From Euonymus europaeus (lineage: Eukaryota > Streptophyta > Magnoliopsida > Celastrales > Celastraceae): a stretch of DNA of 64,000 bases. The notes beneath the pieces are model-generated. The model made no database searches and had not been told where the DNA came from. It was given only the letters and a program-made list of their open reading frames with translations. Each line of letters begins with the position of its first letter. The stretch's first letter is position 1. This document shows positions 10,607 through 23,051 of this stretch, in pieces. A program made the translations under genes and the position numbers. Location: NCBI GenBank assembly GCA_963580455.1, contig OY756966.1, forward strand, positions 10,188,501 to 10,252,500, given 5' to 3'.

Positions 10607-13600
10607 ACAAGTTGACATTTTGACAATGAAACAATCGGCGAATATTATAGTCGTTAATTTAGACATAAAATAACCAAAAGAAGTGTACAATGATCAACTT
10701 TGATGGTTCGGAATTACTGAACGCTCTCCATGCAATAACTTTTAAAGGTTTTGTCCAATTTGAAACGAAAGTTTTCTTTTGGTAATAAAATATCTACAAA
10801 GCCTATAATCGTTAACTTAGACAATAAATAATGATAAAAATTGTGCATCTATCAACTTTGATGCTTTTGATACCCTCAACTCTCTTCATGAATGATCTTT
10901 TAAAGGTTTTGGCCAATTTGGAAAGAAAGATGTTCCTTTTGCATCATTTGACAATGTAAACTTTTGCGGACCCTATACTAGCAAATTTTGACTTAAAATA
11001 ATTGTAAAAGGTGCACACCAATCAAGTTGATAGTTTCAAATTGCTCAACTCTCTCCATGGATGAACTTTTATAGGTTTTGTCTAATTAGAGACAAAAGTT
11101 GGTCTTTTGGCATCATTTGACAACGAAACAATCTACGAGGCCTATACTAATAAATTTAAACTTAAAATTACATTAAAAAGATGTACTCTGATAAACTTTG
11201 AAAGTTCAGAATAGCTCAACTCTCTCCATGAAAGAGCTTTTAAAGGTTTTGCCCAATTTTATATGAGAGTTAGCCTTTTGCCTACAAAACAATCTATGGA
11301 TGATATAATCATTAATTTAGACATGAAATAAGAACAAAAAGTGTACAACGATAAACTTTGATGCTTTTGAAATCCTCAACCCTCCCAATGCATGATCATT
11401 TAATGGTTTTGGCCAATTCGGAACAAAATATGTTCTTTTGCATCATTTGAAAATGAAACAATTTATGGAGCCAATACTAGTAAATTTATACTTCAAATAA
11501 CAATTAAAGTTGTACTACGATCGACTTTGATGGTTCAAAATTGCTCTACTCTCTCCACGAAGAAACTTTTAAAGGTTTTGTTCTTTTTGGCACGAAAGTT
11601 GGCCTTTTGGCAACGAAACAATCTAAATATCTTATAATAATTAATATAGACATAAAATAACAACAAAAAGTGTACACCCATCAACTTTGATGGTTCAGAA
11701 ATTCTCAACTCTCTCAATAGAGGAACTTTTAAAGGTTTTCTCCAATTTTGTACGTAAGTTCACCTTTTGGCGATGAAACAATCTACAAAACCTATAATCG
11801 TTAATTTAGACATATAATAAGAAAAAAAATTATACAACAATTAACGTTGACAATTTCGAGATCCTCAACTCTCTTCATGGAGAATCTTTTAAATGTTTTG
11901 GGCAATTTGGAATGAAAGATATTTTTCTGGCATCATTTGAAAATGAAACAATTAAGCCTATACTTGTAAATTTTGACTTAAAATAACAATAAAGGAGTAC
12001 AACGATCAACATTGATACTTTCGAGATCCTCAACTCTCCCAATGCAAGATCTTTAATGGTTTTGACGAATTTGGAACGAAAGTTGTTCTTTTGGCATCAT
12101 TTGAAAACGAAACAATTTACAGAGCCTATACTAGTGAATTTTGACTTAAAATAAAAATAAAAAGTGTAATACGATCAATTTTGATGGTTCGTAATTGCTC
12201 TTCTCTTTTCATGGATTAACTTTTATGGGTTTTGTCCTTTTTGATACGAAAGTTCGCCTTTTGACAACGAAACAATATACGCTTCCTATAATCATTACTT
12301 TATACATAAAATTACAATAAAAAGTATACACCATTCAACGTTGATGCTTCCGAGATCCTCAACTCTCTACATGGAAGATCTTTTAAAGGTTTTGGCCAAT
12401 TTGGAACGAAAGATGTTCTTTTGGCATCATTTGACCACGAACAAATCTACGGACCCAATACTAGTAATTTTGGACTTAAAATAACAATAAAAAGTGTACT
12501 TCGATCAACTTCAATGGTTAAGGATAGCTTAAATCTCTCCATGCAGAAACTTTTAGATGTTTTGTCCAATTTGGTATTAAAGTTGACCCTTTGGCAACGA
12601 AAAAATATATGGAGCCCATAATCGTTATATTAGACATGAAATAAAAATAAGAAGGGTACACCAATCAATTTTGATGGTTCAGAACTGCTTAACTCTCTCC
12701 ATAGAGGAACTTTGAAAGATTTTATCCAATTTGTTATGAAACTTGGACTTTTGGCAACGAAACAATCTATGGATTCTATACTCTTTAATTTAGACATAAA
12801 ATAACAATAAAAAGGGTACACCAATCAACTTTGATGGTTCAAAATTGCTCAACTCTCTTCATAGAGAAACTTTTAAAGGTTTTATCCAAATTAGAACGAA
12901 ACTTGACCTTTTGACAACGAAACATTCTATGGACTCTATAATCGTTAATTTAGACATAAAATAATAGTAATAAGTGTACATAGATCAATTTTGATGTTTT
13001 GGAATTGCTCAACTCTCTCTATGAAAAAACTTTTGAAGATTTTGTCTAGTTTTTAACGAAAGTTGGTATTTTGAAAACGAAACAATTTACAAAGCCTATA
13101 ATCAATATTTTTAAAATAAAATGACAAAAAAATTCATTTCAATAAACATTGGTGTTCGTAATTGCTCAACTTTCTTCGTGAAGGAAATTTAAGTGGTTTT
13201 GTCCAATTTGGTATGAAAGTTGACATTTTGGCAACAAAATAATCTACAGAGCCTATAAACATTAATTTAGGCAAAAAAATAACAATAAAAGTGTACACCG
13301 ATCAACTTTGATGGTTCGGAATTGGTCAACACTCTCCTTGCAAGAACTTTTAAAGGTTTGTCCAATTTGGAATGAAAGTTGATAATTTGGTAATAAAATA
13401 ATCTACAAAGACTATACTCGTTAATTTAGACAAAAAATAATGATAAAAAGTGTGCATCTATCAACTTTGATGCTTTTGATACCCTCAACTCTCTTCATGA
13501 TTGATTTTTTAAAGGTTTTGAACAATTTGGATTGAAAGATGCTCCTTTTGCATCATTTGACAATGAAAACTTTTACGGACCCTATACCAGTAAATTTTGA

Positions 13601-16600
13601 TTCAAAATAATAGTAAAAGGTGTACTCTGATCAAATTTGATGTTTCAGAATTGCTCAACTCTCTCCATAGAGGAAATTTTTAATGGTTTTGTCCAATTTG
13701 GTATAAAGGTTGGCCTTTAGGCATTGAAATAATCTATGGAACATATAATCGTTAGTTTAGATATAAAATAACTATAAAAAGTGTACACCGATCAAGTTGA
13801 TGGTTTAAAATTACTCAACTCTCCATAAACGAACTTTTACAGGTTCTATCAAATTAGAAACAAAAGTTGATCTTTTGTCATCATTTGATAACGAAACAAT
13901 CTATGAGGTCTATACTAGTAAATTTAAACTTAAAATAACATTAAAAAGTATACTTTGATCAACTTTGAAAGTTTGGAATAGGTCAACTCTCTCCATAAAG
14001 GAGCTTTTGAAGGTTTTATCCAGTTTTATATGAGAGTTAGCCTTTTGGCAACGAAAAAAATCTATGGATGCTATAATCGTTAATTAAGACATAAAATAAC
14101 AAAAAAGTCTACATCGATAAACTTTGATTATTCGGAATTGCTTAATTCTCTCATTGGAGGAATTTTTACAGGTTTTGTCCAATTTGGTAGGAAAGATGGA
14201 CATTTTGCAACGAAACAATCTACGGGTCATATAATCATTAATTTAGAGAAAAAATAACCAAAAAAAAATGTGTACTGATCAACTATGATTGTACGGAGTT
14301 GCACAACTCTATCTATGGAGGAACTTCAAATGTTTTCTACAATTTGGTAAGAAAGTTGGCATTTTGGCAAAGAAACAATCTATGGAGCCCATAATCGTTA
14401 ATTTAAATATAAAATAACTATGAAATTATACACCGATAAACTTTATGGTTAAGAATTACTCAAGTCTCTCCAAGCAGAAACTTTCAAAGGTTTTGTCCAA
14501 TTTGGCCTGAAAGTTCCTTTTTTCGCAACGAAAAAATCTAAGGGACATATAATCATTAATTTTGACATAAAATAACAATAAACAACACACAGGGGTCAAC
14601 TTTTATGGTTCAGAATTGCTTAACTCTTTCCATACAACGAATTTTAAAGATTTTATCCAATTTGGTACTATAGTTGACATTTTAGCAACGAAACAATTAT
14701 GGAGCCTATAATCGTTAATTTAGACATAAAATAACTATAAAAAATGTACACCGATAAACTTTGATGCTTTCGAGATTCTCAACTCTCTTGATGGAGGATC
14801 TTTGAAAGGTTTTGGCTAATTTGGAACGAATGATGTTCCTTTGACATTATTTGAAAACGAAACAATCTAAGGAGCCTGTACTGGTAAATTTCGACTTAAA
14901 ATAACAATAAAAGGTGTACTCCGATCTTTTTTTACTATTTGCAATTGTTTAACTCTCTCCATGGAGGAACATGCAAAGGTATTGTAGAATTTGTTACGAA
15001 AGTTGGCGTTTCGGCAATGAAACAATCTGCCAAGCATGTCATCATTAATTTAGACGTAAAGTAACAATAAAAATTGTACTCTAATCAACTTTCAAATTGC
15101 TCAACTCTTTTTTTGTAGGAACTTATAAAGGTTTTGTCCAATTTGGCACGAAAGTTTGTCTTTCGGTATTGAAACAATTTAGGGAGCGTATACTCATTGG
15201 TTTATATGAAAATAAAGATAAAAAGTGTACATCGATAAAATTTGATGCTTGCAAGATTCCTAACTCTCTCTACGGAGGATCTTTTAAAGTTTTTAGCCAA
15301 TTTGGAGCAAAATATATTTTCCTTGGCATCGTTTGACAAAGAAATAATTTACGGAGGATATAATGGTAGATTTAAACATAAAATATTAATAAAAAGTGTA
15401 CTTCGATCAATATTGATTGTTCGAAATTGCTCAATTCTCTCCAAGGAGGAACTTTTAAATGTTTTGTCTAATTTATTATGACAGTTGGCCTTTTGGCTAT
15501 AAAACAATTTACGGAGCCTATAATCGTTAATTTACACATCAAATAATAATAAAAAGTGTACATCGATCAACTTTGATGGTTTAGAATTACTAAACTATCT
15601 CAATGGAGGAACTTTTAAAGGTTTTGTCCAATTTGGAACAAAAAATTAGTCTTTTAGCATAATTTGATAATGAAACAATCTACGGGCCCCATACTAATAA
15701 ATTTAAAGTTTAAATAACAATAAAAAGTATACTTCGATCAACTTTGAAGTTTTGAAATAGCTCAACTCTCTCCATAGATGAACTTTTAAAAGTTTTATCC
15801 AATTTGGTATGCGTTGGCCTTTTGGCAACTAAACAATATACGAATGTTATAATCATTAATTTAGACATAAAATAACAATAAAAAGTGTACACAGATAAAC
15901 ATTGATGTTTAGTATTGCTTAATTCTCTTAATGGACGAAATTTTAAAGGTTTTGTCTAATTTGGTACAATAGTTAGTTTTTTGGCAACGAAATAATCGTC
16001 GAAGCTTATAATCGTTAATTTATACATAAAATAATAATAAAATGTGTACATCGATCAACTTTAATGCTTCTGAGATCTTCAACTCTCTTCGTGGAGTAAC
16101 TTTTAAAGGTTTTGACCAATTTGGAATGAAAGATATTCTTTTGACATCATTTAATAACGATTAAAAGTGTATTACTGTAAACTTTGATCATTCGGAATAG
16201 CTAAACTCTGACCATGGATTTTTTTTTAAGTTTTTGTCTAATTTTTTACGAAAATTAGTTTTTTGGCAATGAAATAATATAGGGAGCCTATGATCGTTAA
16301 TTTATACATAAAGTAACAATAAAAACTGTACACCGATAACCTTTGATGCTTCTAAGATCCTCAACTCTCTCCATGTAAGAACTTTTAGAAGTTTTGGCAA
16401 ATTTGAAGGAAATATATTCCTTTGGCATCGTTTTACATGTAAATTTAGACTTAAAATAACAATAAAAAGTTTGCCCCGATCAGCTTTGATGGTTTTGAAT
16501 TGATCAACTCTCTTCATGGGGAACTTCTAGTGGTTTTGTCAAATTTGACATGAAAATTGGCCCTTTTGAAATGAAACAACATATCGAGTCTATAATCATT

Positions 16601-16603
16601 AAT
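10607..16603. repeat. Satellite block a, monomer about 160-170 bp
   Basis: Head-to-tail diverged monomers, about 36 in 6.0 kb. Landmarks in each monomer are CTCAACTCTCTCCATGGAGG, AAAGGTTTTGTCCAATTTGG, then GAAACAATCTACGGAGCC, and a tail ATAAAATAACAATAAAAAGTG. Counting a consensus gives 160 bp for the class with GGCAACGAAAC and about 170 bp for the class with GGCATCATTTGACAA. The DNA is AT-rich, and the open frames within it (for example 15097-15336 and 15242-15481) are chance products of the repeat. The block ends at TTAAT, which is duplicated on the far side of TE4, so it continues in block b. Confidence 0.95.
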
Positions 16604-16814
16604 TGTAATACCCTGACCCAAAAAAATAAAAATTCAAAAAAAATAAAATAATCATCATAATAATAGCAACATTAGATGGTAAATTTAGATTAGTATGAAA
16701 GGATTGGTAATTAAGGAGATATAAATACAAATATAATTATGTAAAGATAGATATATCTATATATTAATATATATTAATAATAAATAAATAAATAAATCAT
16801 AAAGGAAGTTTGGA

Positions 16815-16934
16815 CCACTTTCGGTGGTCAATTATTTGACCACCGGAAGTGGCATTTGAATGGCCAATTGGCCATTGTAGTATATAAAAAAAAAATTGAT
16901 TTAATTGAATGGTGCTGGACCGGCCAGCACCATT
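16815..16934 (+). other. Three palindromes in TE4 U3
   Basis: First, a hairpin: CCACTTTCGGTGGTCAA (16815-16831) pairs with TTGACCACCGGAAGTGG (16836-16852) around a 4-nt loop, with one G:T. Second, AATGGCCAATTGGCCATT at 16859-16876 is a perfect 18-bp palindrome. Third, AATGGTGCTGG (16908-16918) pairs with CCAGCACCATT (16924-16934) around a 5-nt loop. The TATA box lies between the second and third, so the third would sit at or near the 5' end of the RNA. The 3' LTR keeps all three with a few changes (23260-23391). Confidence 0.88.
16881..16888 (+). promoter_or_regulatory. Likely TATA box of TE4 LTR
   Basis: TATATAAA, about 280 bp into the LTR, is followed by an A-rich run and conserved in the 3' LTR at 23326-23333. 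Transcription would be expected to start about 30 bp on, near the third palindrome. Confidence 0.6.
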
Positions 16935-18098
16935 GTCTCAAAAGTTAGCATTTGGCCGAGTGACAAAAAAAAACAGAGAAGCCGCGAGAGACAGAGAAGA
17001 AAAAGGGAGAAGAAGGAAGGGAGAAAGGAGAGAAAGAGCTGATTTTGGCTTGGGTTTTGATGGTTGTTTGCTCATTTAGGCTTGGATTAAAGGATTCAAG
17101 AAGATTTAAAGAAGAAGGTAAGAGTTTTTAGAGAATTTTATGGTTAGGGTTATTTGTGGGTTTTGTGAGTTATAGTTGAATCTTGATTTCTAGTTAATGA
17201 TAGAGTTTATATATGATGATTTAGACACATATGTATGTATATTTAGTAGATTGGAGTTGATTTGGTTAGAGCTCAAACTTGGATGCTTTGATTGGTGATT
17301 TGGGAAATTCTAGTGAGAGAAAGGTGAGCTCTCTTAGATTATTGGTTAAATACATGTTTTATAAGATATTGAAGCTATATTGATTATGGAATGAGATTGA
17401 TTTGGTTAAAATAAATAGGTTGGAAAAAGGGGCCGAAAACCCTAGATTTTTGAAAAATCTTGAATTATAGCTTTGCTTGGAATCGAGGTAGGGATTCTTA
17501 CCCCAATATTTATCTCGTTCTTTTCTTTATCTAAAAAGCGGTTTAAATTCTTCATTGGTCTTACATTTGGGTTCTTGCCTAGATTACTTCCTAGGAAGAA
17601 CGAGCCATGAATGTGGTTATTGAATTTATTGCATAACCGAATACATGTTTGATCACCTATCAAGCATAATTTATTCTCAAACATGCATCACGTAGTTACG
17701 TATGTATATAGGATTTTTATATATGTTTTTTCTTGCATATTGGACATGCTCATTAGATGCATTAGGAGTTGCGGGCACGAGCTCGTAGTTCCTATAAGAG
17801 TTACGTGTGTATGTGATGGATGACATCTTTTATGTACCTTGCATGTGATTAGGTGGCCTGAGGCCCTGCCTAGGGTGTGAATGTGGTTAGCTGGCCTGAG
17901 GCCCTGCTAGGTTGCGGAATGAGATTCATTTATGATATATATATTTTGGTTTTGATTGTTGCTCAGGTTGGCATTCTCCGATTTACGGGGAGATGCTGCT
18001 GGATTTTTGGTAGAATCCGTGTTAGGTTGACGTGAGAGGAAGTCTTTAGGAGACTAGTGACGTCATCGGTAGTGCTTCCGATTTAGGGCGTTACAGTT

Positions 18099-18116
18099 TG
18101 GTATCAGAGCGAGGTT
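18099..18116 (+). other. TE4 primer-binding site, tRNA-iMet
   Basis: TGGTATCAGAGCGAGGTT begins three bases after the end of the 5' LTR. TGGTATCAGAGC is the standard plant retrotransposon match to the 3' end of initiator tRNA-Met. Confidence 0.9.
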
Positions 18117-18272
18117 AGGTTACAGATTTATAGAGGATCTCGGGTTGGGTCCTAGTTGTGTGTTAGTAAGTCTCCAAGCCATGTCACGACCTCTGCTGCT
18201 CCGGTACGCATTCTTTCCCTTAAATACTCGTTCTTTGTTTAGTACTGAGTATTTAAATTTGTTGTGGCACAA

Positions 18273-19676
18273 ATGGATACTCGTAGGGAGACACGTTCTT
18301 CTCGTACTGTGGCGACCCCAGATGGTAGGGGCTGACGAGGGAGACCGAGGGGCCATGGTAGAGGCCAGGTTGAGGGAGTGGCGCGCGTTACCAGGCGCAC
18401 TCCTAGGACACAGGGGTCAATGCCGGGGATGGGCACTAGTGACAGAGTTGGGGAGAGAGTCCATGAGAGATTATATACTGATGAGGGTCAGGAGAGGACG
18501 TCAGAACAAGTACTACCAACCGTATAGGTTACTCCGAGCGCTACTATTGGGCAACCTATGACGTTGGAGGTTTTGGCCAGAATTGTGACAAATTTAACTC
18601 AGGTGGTGCAGGCGCAGGCACAGACACAGGCTCAAGCCTTAGCCCCGTTTCAGGCTCAGGCTCCGACACAATGTCAGACGCAGACTCAAGCTCAGACATT
18701 TATAGGTCTTGAGGTACGGGTAGAGGGACAGACCTCTGGCGTTAACACTGGAGGCGGGGCACTGTTTAGGCCAGGACAGGAGATGTATGAGGTGGATCAA
18801 CTCAGCCGGACCAATCCTCCATAGTTTTCTGGAGACGGAAATGGGTGTGATGCCGGAGATTGGATATGAAAGATGAGCAAACAATTTGAATCGCTGGCTC
18901 TACCCGATGATCGAAGAATAAAACTGATTTTTTACTACCTTACGGGACCAGCATCTGACAGGTGGGATTCCTTGGATCGGAGGAAGCATGACTTGACTTG
19001 GGCGTCATTTGAACTAATTTTCATGCAGTGGCTTATGCCTGAGAGTTTCCAGTCTGACAAAGCTAAGCAGTACTTGGAGCTGGTGCAGACTCCTGAGATG
19101 ACAGTGACGCAATACACAAAACAATATGAGAAACTTTATAAGTACGGAAAGAAGAATGCTCCGGATGAGTGGAGCAAGACAGAGAGGTACCAGAACGGGC
19201 TGATTCCAAGTATTTGGAAGTTGATGATTCCTTCAGGGAAAATTTCTTATGATGCGGTTATGGATATGGCTCTCCAATTAGAGCTGGGAGAACGTAACTC
19301 CCGTAAGTACTGGGGTATACATAAGGTCCGTAAAGCTCCAACTTTAGGGGTTGAAGGTGGCAGTGGCCAGAAGAGGCAGAAGACCGAGTCTCAGATACAA
19401 AAGGACCACAGAGGTGGAAGAGACCAGAGACAGAGGTCAAGGAGTGGCAAGGTAGTGTGTTACAAGTGTGAAAATGAGGGCCATATGAGGGATCAGTGCA
19501 GATATAAGGAGATTATATGCTACGGATGTGGTGTAGCTGAACACAGGAAGAGTGAGTGTCCTCAGGGTGGCAGAGTTTCAGAGCAGATGCAGATCCCGGA
19601 TATACCGCCCCCAGCTCTTCCTTCCGCAGCTCTATCTGGAGGGAGGGCAAGGGGTGGAGCTAGACCGCAGCAGTAG
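18273..19676 (+). pseudogene. gag: TE4 gag (broken)
   Basis: It begins MDTRRETRSS and stays in frame 3 throughout. Stops fall near 18333 (CGA to TGA), 18525 (CAG to TAG), 18822-18824 and 18867, and a last TAG closes the frame at 19674-19676. From 18873 to 19676 (267 codons) it is open. The gag domain is at about 18860-19280 (PASDRWDSLDRRKHDLTWA). Two CX2CX4HX4C knuckles follow, CYKCENEGHMRDQC (about 19461-19502) and CYGCGVAEHRKSEC (about 19518-19559); the second has A-E in place of the usual G before His. A Gln-rich AQAQTQAQ tract sits near 18610-18700. The pol frame continues straight on after the final TAG. Confidence 0.9.
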
Positions 19677-19679
19677 GCT

Positions 19680-21814
19680 TTGACGCATGGACGCGCTTTT
19701 GCCTTGGGACATCAGGAGGCTCCAGAGCATCCTAATTTCATTGGAGGTACTTTTCTTATATCTAATTGTTGGGCGAAGGTTCTATTTGATTTGGGTGCTA
19801 CTGCTTCTTTTATTGCTAGCACGTTTGCACGAACACTAAATTTAGAGATTTCACCAATAAGGAGAATGTTAACCGTAGACACGCCATTTGGGCACTTTAC
19901 TCCGTTGGAGGGGATAGCTTTTGGTTGTGAGTGTCGGTTTGGGGATGTGATATTAAAAGCCGATCTTTATGTCTTAGACTTTAAGGACTTTGATGTAATC
20001 CTCGGGGTGGATTGGTTGACTGCACACAATGGTTTGATAGATTTTTGGGAGAGAAGGGTCACCCTCAGGATACCCAATGGGGGAGTGATCCAATTACATG
20101 GATCAAAAGGAGTTTCGTGTCCTCATTTCTTGGACAACACGGCACACCAAGAGTGTTGTAAGGTGAGTTTGACAACTTCGGCGCCTAAAGGCGAGGTGGC
20201 TAAACAAATTCCTGTGGTGAAGGAATTTATGGATGTGTTTCCAGAGGAATTACCCGGTTTACCTCCGAAGAGGGAAATAAACTTCTCCATAGAGTTACAT
20301 CCACATGTAAAGCCGATTTTGATTCCACCATACCGGATGGCTCTAACAGAGTTAGAGGAATTAAGGGGACAGTTAGAGGAACTGCAGGATTTGGGGTATA
20401 TTCGACCGAGTGTGTTCCCGTGGGGAGCACCGGTATTGTTTGTTAAGAAGAAGGATGGCAAATTGAGAATGTGCATCGACTACCGGCGGCTGAACAAAGC
20501 TACGGTAAAGAACAAGTATCCGTTACCTCGAATAAATGATTTGTTTGATCAACTAAGGGGTGCGAGGCATTTTTCGAAGATCGATCTTCGATCAGGGTAC
20601 CATCAATTAAGAATAAAGGAGGAAGATATTCAGAAAATAGCTTTCAAAACTCGGTACGGGCATTACGAGTTTCTCGTGATGCCGTTTGGGTTAATGAATG
20701 CTCCTGCGATATTCATGGACTTGATGCAACGAGTCCTTCATCCGTTTTTGGATTGGTTTGTAGTGGTGTTCATCGAAGATATTTTGATTTACTCTCCCAC
20801 GGTAAAGGAGCATGAAGAACATCTAAGACTAGTCTTGCAGATGTTGAGGGAAAAACAGCTTTATGCTAAGCTGAGCAAGTGTGAATTCTGGGCCACGGAG
20901 GTGAAATTCCTTGGTCATGTGATCACACAAGGAGGGATTGCGGTGGATTATTCCAAGATTGAATCAGTCCTGATTTGGGCAAGACCTAAAAATGTGACGA
21001 AAATTTGAAGTTTCTTGGGTTTGGCGGGTTACTATCGAAGGTTCATCCAGAACTTTTCACGAGTAGCTGCACCCATGACACAACTTACCACAAGAAAGGT
21101 ACACCATTTGTATGGACAGATGAGTGTGAGGTTGCATTTGAAGAATTGAGAAAGAGGTTGACAACACCTCCAGTGCTAGTGGTTCCGGAAAGGAATGTAG
21201 GCTACCAGGTGTATTGCAATGCATCTGGAGTAGGCTTGGGTTGTGTATTAATGCAGCGGGACAGAGTAATTGAATATGCCTCAGGGTTGCTAAAGACACA
21301 CAAGAGGAATTATCCAGTGCTCGATCTGGAATTAGCGGCTGTGGTGTTCGCTCTAAAGGAATAGAGGTACTATCTTTATGTTGAACGGTTCGAGGTCTTC
21401 TCAGACCATAAGAGCCTCAAGTATCTATTCACCCAAAGGGAGTTGAATTTACGACAAAGGCAGTGGATGGAGTACTTGGAGGATTTTGACTTCAGTTTGC
21501 AATACCACCCCGGTAAAGCAAATGTGGTCGTGGATGCGTTAAGCAGGAAGCAAAGAATTGGCAGTCTATTCATGCATGAATGGGGGATTGTGGAAACGAT
21601 CAATCAGTTCGGGTTGGAGCTACGGGGTGACGATGAAATGTATTTGAGTTGCTTGACTTCGAGGTCGGCAATGGTACAGAAGGTCATGGATGCACAGAAT
21701 GGTGATCCAACACTTGATGCTTTTGAAGAAAGTTCTGATTGGGTCCGAGGAAATGATGGCGGTGTGAGATTCACAGGGAGGCTAGTGGTGCCTAATGATG
21801 AAGTGCCACAATAG
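19680..21814 (+). pseudogene. pol: TE4 pol: protease, RT, RNase H (broken, active sites altered)
   Basis: This continues the gag frame. The protease motif reads [10 protein letters not shown], with Leu where TE1 has Ser (LFDSGATSSF). The reverse transcriptase (about 20320-21000) is open, but its catalytic motif near 20775 reads [10 protein letters not shown]1 has FIDD, so the first catalytic Asp has become Glu. A stop at 21006-21008 is CGA to TGA. A 2-bp insertion near 21086 shifts the frame from 3 to 2. RNase H begins YCNASG where TE1 has YCDASG, losing the first catalytic Asp, and is cut by a TGG to TAG change at 21362-21364. The frame ends at 21812-21814. Confidence 0.92.
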
Positions 21815-23001
21815 GAGATTTTGAAGGAGGCTCATCACTCTCATTTTTCTATGCATCCGAGAGGAAAGAAAATGTATCAAGATCTAAAGAGGAATTTTTA
21901 GTGGAAAGACATGAAAGCCGATGTGGCTAAATAAGTGGCAAGATGCCTAACTTGTCAACAAGTGAAGGCGGAACATCAGAGGCTGGCGGGGTTACTACAA
22001 CCACTACCGATGGCACAATGGAAATGAGAAAGGATTACCATGGACTTTGTGACAGAATTGTCGATGACAACAAGGCGTCATGATACAGTTTGGGTGATTG
22101 TTGACAGATTGACAAAGTCAGCGCATTTCCTGCCGATGAACAAGACAAATTCTCTTTAGACTTTGAGTACATTATATGTGAGGGAAATTGTGAGACTCCA
22201 CGGAGTCCCATTATCTATTGTGTCAGACCGGGATCCACGATTCACAGGTAGATTCTGGAGTAGTTTACAGGAGGCGTTGGGAACACAACTAGATTTCTCT
22301 ATGGCATATCATCCACAGAGTGACGGGCAGAGTGAGAGGACAATTCAAATCCTAGAAGATATGCTCTGAGCTTGTGTGATGGACCATTTGAGGCACTCTA
22401 TGGGAGGCCTTGTAGGTCACCGTTGTGTTGGGCGGAGATAGGTGAGAAGGTGGTATCGAGACCAGATATGGTCAAGGAAGCTAGAGAGCGGATAGATGGG
22501 ATCCGAAAACGATTAATCACCGCCCAGAGCCGACATAAGTCTTATGCTGACCAGAGAAGGAGACTTTTGGAGTTCGCCGTGGGCGATAAGGTATTCTTGA
22601 GAGTAAGTCCGAGACGGGGGACACAGAGGTACAGCAAGCAAGGGATGTTAGCACCAAGGTTTGTGGGACCATTCAAAATTCTGGAGATGGTGGGACTAGT
22701 GGCGTACCGTTTGGCACTTCCACCGAAACTAGCAAAAGTTCACAATGTTTTTCATGTATCAATGCTCCGAAAATATGAGCCGGATCCATCGCATGTGTTG
22801 GATTGGACCACCTTGGAAGTCTAAGAGGACGGGAGCTATACGCTTCAACCGGTGAAGATTATGGACCGACAGGATAAAATCACAAGGTCGAGTGTGATTC
22901 CACTAGTAAAAGTTATGTGGTTGTATCATGGAGCTGAGGAAGCGACATGGGAGTTAGAGTCAAAGATGCGGGAGAAATACCCGAGTATATTTGAGAACTA
23001 A
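21815..23001 (+). pseudogene. pol: TE4 pol: integrase and chromodomain (heavily broken)
   Basis: This is homologous to TE1 4860-6160. The zinc-binding part (about 21820-21965) and the first part of the core have several stops (for example TTTTAGTGG, AAATAAGTG, AAATGAGAA). The piece 22163-22369 is open and holds SDRDPRFT and [14 protein letters not shown] to TGA stop ends it, and about 85 bp present in TE1 (near 5440-5525) are deleted at about 22380, with a change from frame 2 to frame 1. The C-terminal part 22372-23001, with one stop at 22822-22824, carries FVGPFKIL and the chromodomain (GAEEATWELE) and ends in TAA at 22999-23001. Confidence 0.9.
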
Positions 23002-23051
23002 AGTAAGTATATTTGAATTTCGGGGACAAAATTTCTTTAAGGGGGAAGGGA

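Larger units (their letters stand above)
16604..18095 (+). repeat. TE4 5' LTR, internally deleted
   Basis: 1492 bp, TGTAATACC to GCGTTACA. It matches the 3' LTR up to GAGTTACGTGTG (about 17813) and resumes at TATGTGATGGATGAC. The roughly 600 bp between, present at about 24270-24870 in the 3' LTR, are missing. This removes the proposed 3' splice site and the CTACTGAGC region. No long direct repeat marks the break, which suggests illegitimate recombination. The U3 has three palindromes around a TATA box. Confidence 0.93.

Noticed and set aside
15097..15481. Open frames inside the satellite, such as 15097-15336, 15242-15481, 12421-12621, 56710-57078
   Set aside because: They follow the monomer sequence, lack any known motif, and recur out of frame in neighbouring monomers.
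10607..16603. CRISPR-like array
   Set aside because: Repeats are head-to-tail without unique spacers and the DNA is plant nuclear.
18145..18561. 138-codon ORF at the start of TE4
   Set aside because: It is in a different frame from gag (which begins at 18273) and starts in the leader; the gag frame gives the family sequence.
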